Shown here piece by piece: positions 42,808 to 44,010 of a stretch of DNA of 44,010 nucleotides; the stretch's first letter is position 1, and every line of letters begins with the position of its first letter. The stretch lies in contig CANQSK010000007.1 of assembly GCA_947626475.1 (NCBI GenBank), positions 1-44,010 on the forward strand, given 5' to 3'. Position numbers and translations under genes: made by a program. The notes under the pieces were generated by a model. That model searched no databases, was not told the origin of the DNA, and worked only from the letters and a program-made list of their open reading frames with translations. The stretch comes from an uncultured Lachnospiraceae bacterium. Its GTDB lineage: Bacteria; Bacillota; Clostridia; Lachnospirales; Lachnospiraceae.

Positions 42808-43253
42808 ACCTATCTGATCAATAATTATGGAGCGACGATGAGCTTGACAAGCCTGCAAAAAGAGCTTCATAAATCCGGATAGCTCTGAAACAGGAAACTT
42901 TAAACAGATATATCCGTATTTTAACAGATGCGAAGAGCCTCTATGAGTGTCGGCGGTTTGACTTAAAATCAAAAAGATCCATTGCGGGAGAACAAAAATA
43001 TTATCTGTCGGATTTGGGGTTTTATTATGCAGCTAATACGGATAACAGGATATCATACGATCAGGTTCTGGAGAATATCGTATACAACGGTGCCAGATCG
43101 AAGGGGTATGAGATCAGCGTTGAAAAAATCGGAAAACGGGAATACGATTTTATTCTGTGCGGCGGCGACAGGAATTATAGTTATGTGCAGGTATCCATGA
43201 CGTTGATGGCAGACAGGAAAACAGACAGGAATACTTTATATCAGGATTTTTGA
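42808..43253 (+). pseudogene. C-terminal fragment of an AAA ATPase with DUF4143-type nuclease domain, frameshifted
   Basis: The frame from 42,808 reads NNYGATMSLTSLQKELHKSG and then stops at about 42,880. A one-base shift continues as IALKQETLNRYIRIL, then RFDLKSKRSIAGEQKYYLSD, LGFYYAANTDNRISYDQVLE and NRNYSYVQVSMTL to a stop at 43,253. This is the usual C-terminal part of ATP-binding proteins of the AAA_14/DUF4143 type. The whole ATPase half (Walker motifs) and the extreme C-terminus are gone. A single base deletion near 42,879 explains the shift. It is a decayed gene and should be non-functional. Confidence 0.75.
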
Positions 43254-43282
43254 TTTCAAATCATCCGAAAGAAGAATTTACC

Positions 43283-43422
43283 ATGCGGTACAATAGAATC
43301 CTAGTTACAGGGGGAGCTGTTTCATCGGCCCCGATCTTTGCGAAAAATTGCTAAACCAAGGAAACGAGGTTATCTGTCTGGACACTCTGTTCACCGGGCA
43401 GGTCTATCTAAAGACTGTGTAA
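43283..43422 (+). pseudogene. N-terminal fragment of an NAD-dependent sugar-nucleotide epimerase/dehydratase, frameshifted
   Basis: ATG at 43,283 gives [12 protein letters not shown], the start of a Rossmann-type epimerase (normally continuing GFIGSHL). A one-base loss near 43,319 shifts the frame. The next frame continues [20 protein letters not shown] and DTLFTGQ before losing similarity and stopping at 43,422. It resembles UDP-glucuronate decarboxylase or dTDP-glucose dehydratase N-termini. Only about 45 of more than 300 residues remain. A lost surface-sugar gene next to the acyltransferase operon would fit, as inference. Confidence 0.7.
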
Positions 43423-43450
43423 AATTCCAAATATAACCAAAAATCATCTA

Positions 43451-43479
43451 TTGCCATTCTGTTCCGATTGTGCTATGCT
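43451..43479 (+). promoter_or_regulatory. promoter of the second Rpn-family gene
   Basis: TTGCCA (43451-43456), a 17-bp spacer and TATGCT (43474-43479) with TGC in front. Transcription would start near 43,486, leaving a leader of about 120 bases. Confidence 0.55.
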
Positions 43480-43489
43480 GTTTCTACTT

Positions 43490-43510
43490 CGGAAGGCTTT
43501 CCGCCTTCCG
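43490..43510 (+). promoter_or_regulatory. hairpin at the 5' end of the second Rpn transcript
   Basis: CGGAAGGC (43490-43497) pairs with GCCTTCCG (43503-43510) around TTTCC; TCTTGT follows. It begins a few bases after the predicted start of transcription. It could be a 5' stabiliser, or an attenuator or old terminator of the decayed upstream genes. Confidence 0.4.
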
Positions 43511-43607
43511 TCTTGTATCTGGTATCATGACCGGACGATTCTCCGGTGGATTCCATGGACGATAATGTATATGCAGCAGTGAGACAGCAGCACAGGGAAG
43601 GAGATAC

Positions 43608-44010
43608 ATGGGGATCATCAATACAGAAGTAAACGCCCTCTTGGAGCGTCCAGCCATCTTCGCGGACCTGGTCAACGGACTTCTCCACGGGGGAGAGCAG
43701 GTATTAAAGCCGGAGGATCTGACGCCGCTTCCTCTTCGGTACGGAGTGGTTGTGGAGGAGGACGGCCGGAGAAGGGCAGTCGAGGTTACCGGGGATGTGC
43801 GGATGAAGGCAGAGAACGATATCTACGCGGTGACATTTTCCGGAGAGACCCAGGCGGAGTCAGACTATACGATGCCGGTCCGGGGGATGCTGTATGACGC
43901 CCTGGAGTACAGCAGGCAGCTGCGGGAGCTGGAGAAGAGCCATAAGGAAGAGAAGGATCTGAAGACATCCGCGGAGCTTTTATCCGGAATCAGGAGAGAG
44001 GACCGTCTCC
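43608..44010 (+). CDS. Rpn-family recombination-promoting nuclease, N-terminal part, cut by window end
   Basis: A frame open from ATG 43,608 to the window edge (134 codons), with GGGAAGGAG just upstream. It starts MGIINTEVNALLERPAIFAD. The PD-(D/E)XK pattern is Asp in GDVRMKAENDIYAV, then E-T-Q in GETQAESDYTMPVRGMLYDA. This matches a second, divergent Rpn/transposase-like subgroup of gut Firmicutes. Family members normally continue another 150-200 residues after EFLSGIRKEDR-like text, seen here as ELLSGIRREDRL. The gene appears intact as far as visible, in contrast to the debris before it. Confidence 0.8.
   Translation, partial: MGIINTEVNALLERPAIFADLVNGLLHGGEQVLKPEDLTPLPLRYGVVVEEDGRRRAVEVTGDVRMKAENDIYAVTFSGETQAESDYTMPVRGMLYDALEYSRQLRELEKSHKEEKDLKTSAELLSGIRREDRL

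Overview
The window looks like the chromosome of a gut-type Lachnospiraceae or related Clostridia. Evidence is the Gram-positive replicative polymerase PolC, the clostridial order pyrH-frr-uppS-cdsA-dxr-rseP-ispG-polC, a GlgC/GlgD pair, Rpn-family nuclease genes and strong AGGAGG ribosome binding sites. Most of the sequence is moderately GC-rich by eye. The stretch from about 37,050 to 43,430 is visibly more AT-rich and reads as accessory DNA.

Layout. 1-4,912: sugar-catabolism locus with an AraC regulator, a GH88/GH105 unsaturated uronyl hydrolase, a zinc polyol-type dehydrogenase and an alpha/beta-hydrolase esterase. 4,917-6,666 (minus strand): a second AraC regulator, tRNA-Val(CAC) and a Cu/Zn-superoxide-dismutase-like protein that contains no histidine and no cysteine. 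6,860-9,236: trpS and a secreted D,D-carboxypeptidase with C-terminal wall-binding repeats. 9,283-10,392 (minus): an ArsB/CitM-type permease. 10,600-14,521: a NEW3-domain/ABC ATPase/ABC permease operon followed by an OmpR-type regulator that has lost its phospho-acceptor Asp. 14,540-18,423: a small XRE protein, a DUF6062-type Cys/His protein, a membrane-anchored metallophosphoesterase and the scpA-scpB condensin genes. 18,542-20,889: glgC-glgD. 20,990-24,127: a GNAT acetyltransferase, an Rpn-family nuclease and rarA. 24,190-34,864: the pyrH-to-polC growth operon (UMP kinase, ribosome recycling, isoprenoid and phospholipid synthesis, site-2 protease, replication). 34,904-36,607: an M3 oligoendopeptidase. 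36,666-36,946: tRNA-Pro(CGG), tRNA-Glu(CTC), tRNA-Thr(CGT).

Downstream of tRNA-Thr lies the most unusual part: a tight six-gene operon (37,193-42,570). It encodes the C-terminal half of a transketolase, a MaoC-type hydratase, an acyl carrier protein, a short-chain reductase, an MBOAT O-acyltransferase and a DltD/SGNH-like protein ending in an ILEI/FAM3-like domain. Together these look like a machine that builds an acyl group on a dedicated carrier and transfers it across the membrane to a surface glycan; this function is inferred. Two tandem perfect or near-perfect palindromes, centred 22 bp apart, sit about 100 bp upstream. Beyond the operon are degraded gene pieces (an AAA ATPase/DUF4143 C-terminus and a sugar-nucleotide epimerase N-terminus, each frameshifted), then a second Rpn-family nuclease cut off by the window end. 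Position next to a tRNA, AT-rich composition and flanking debris suggest an acquired island, although no integrase is visible.

Gene starts were chosen by ribosome binding site, promoter position and family start. Several differ from the longest open frame.
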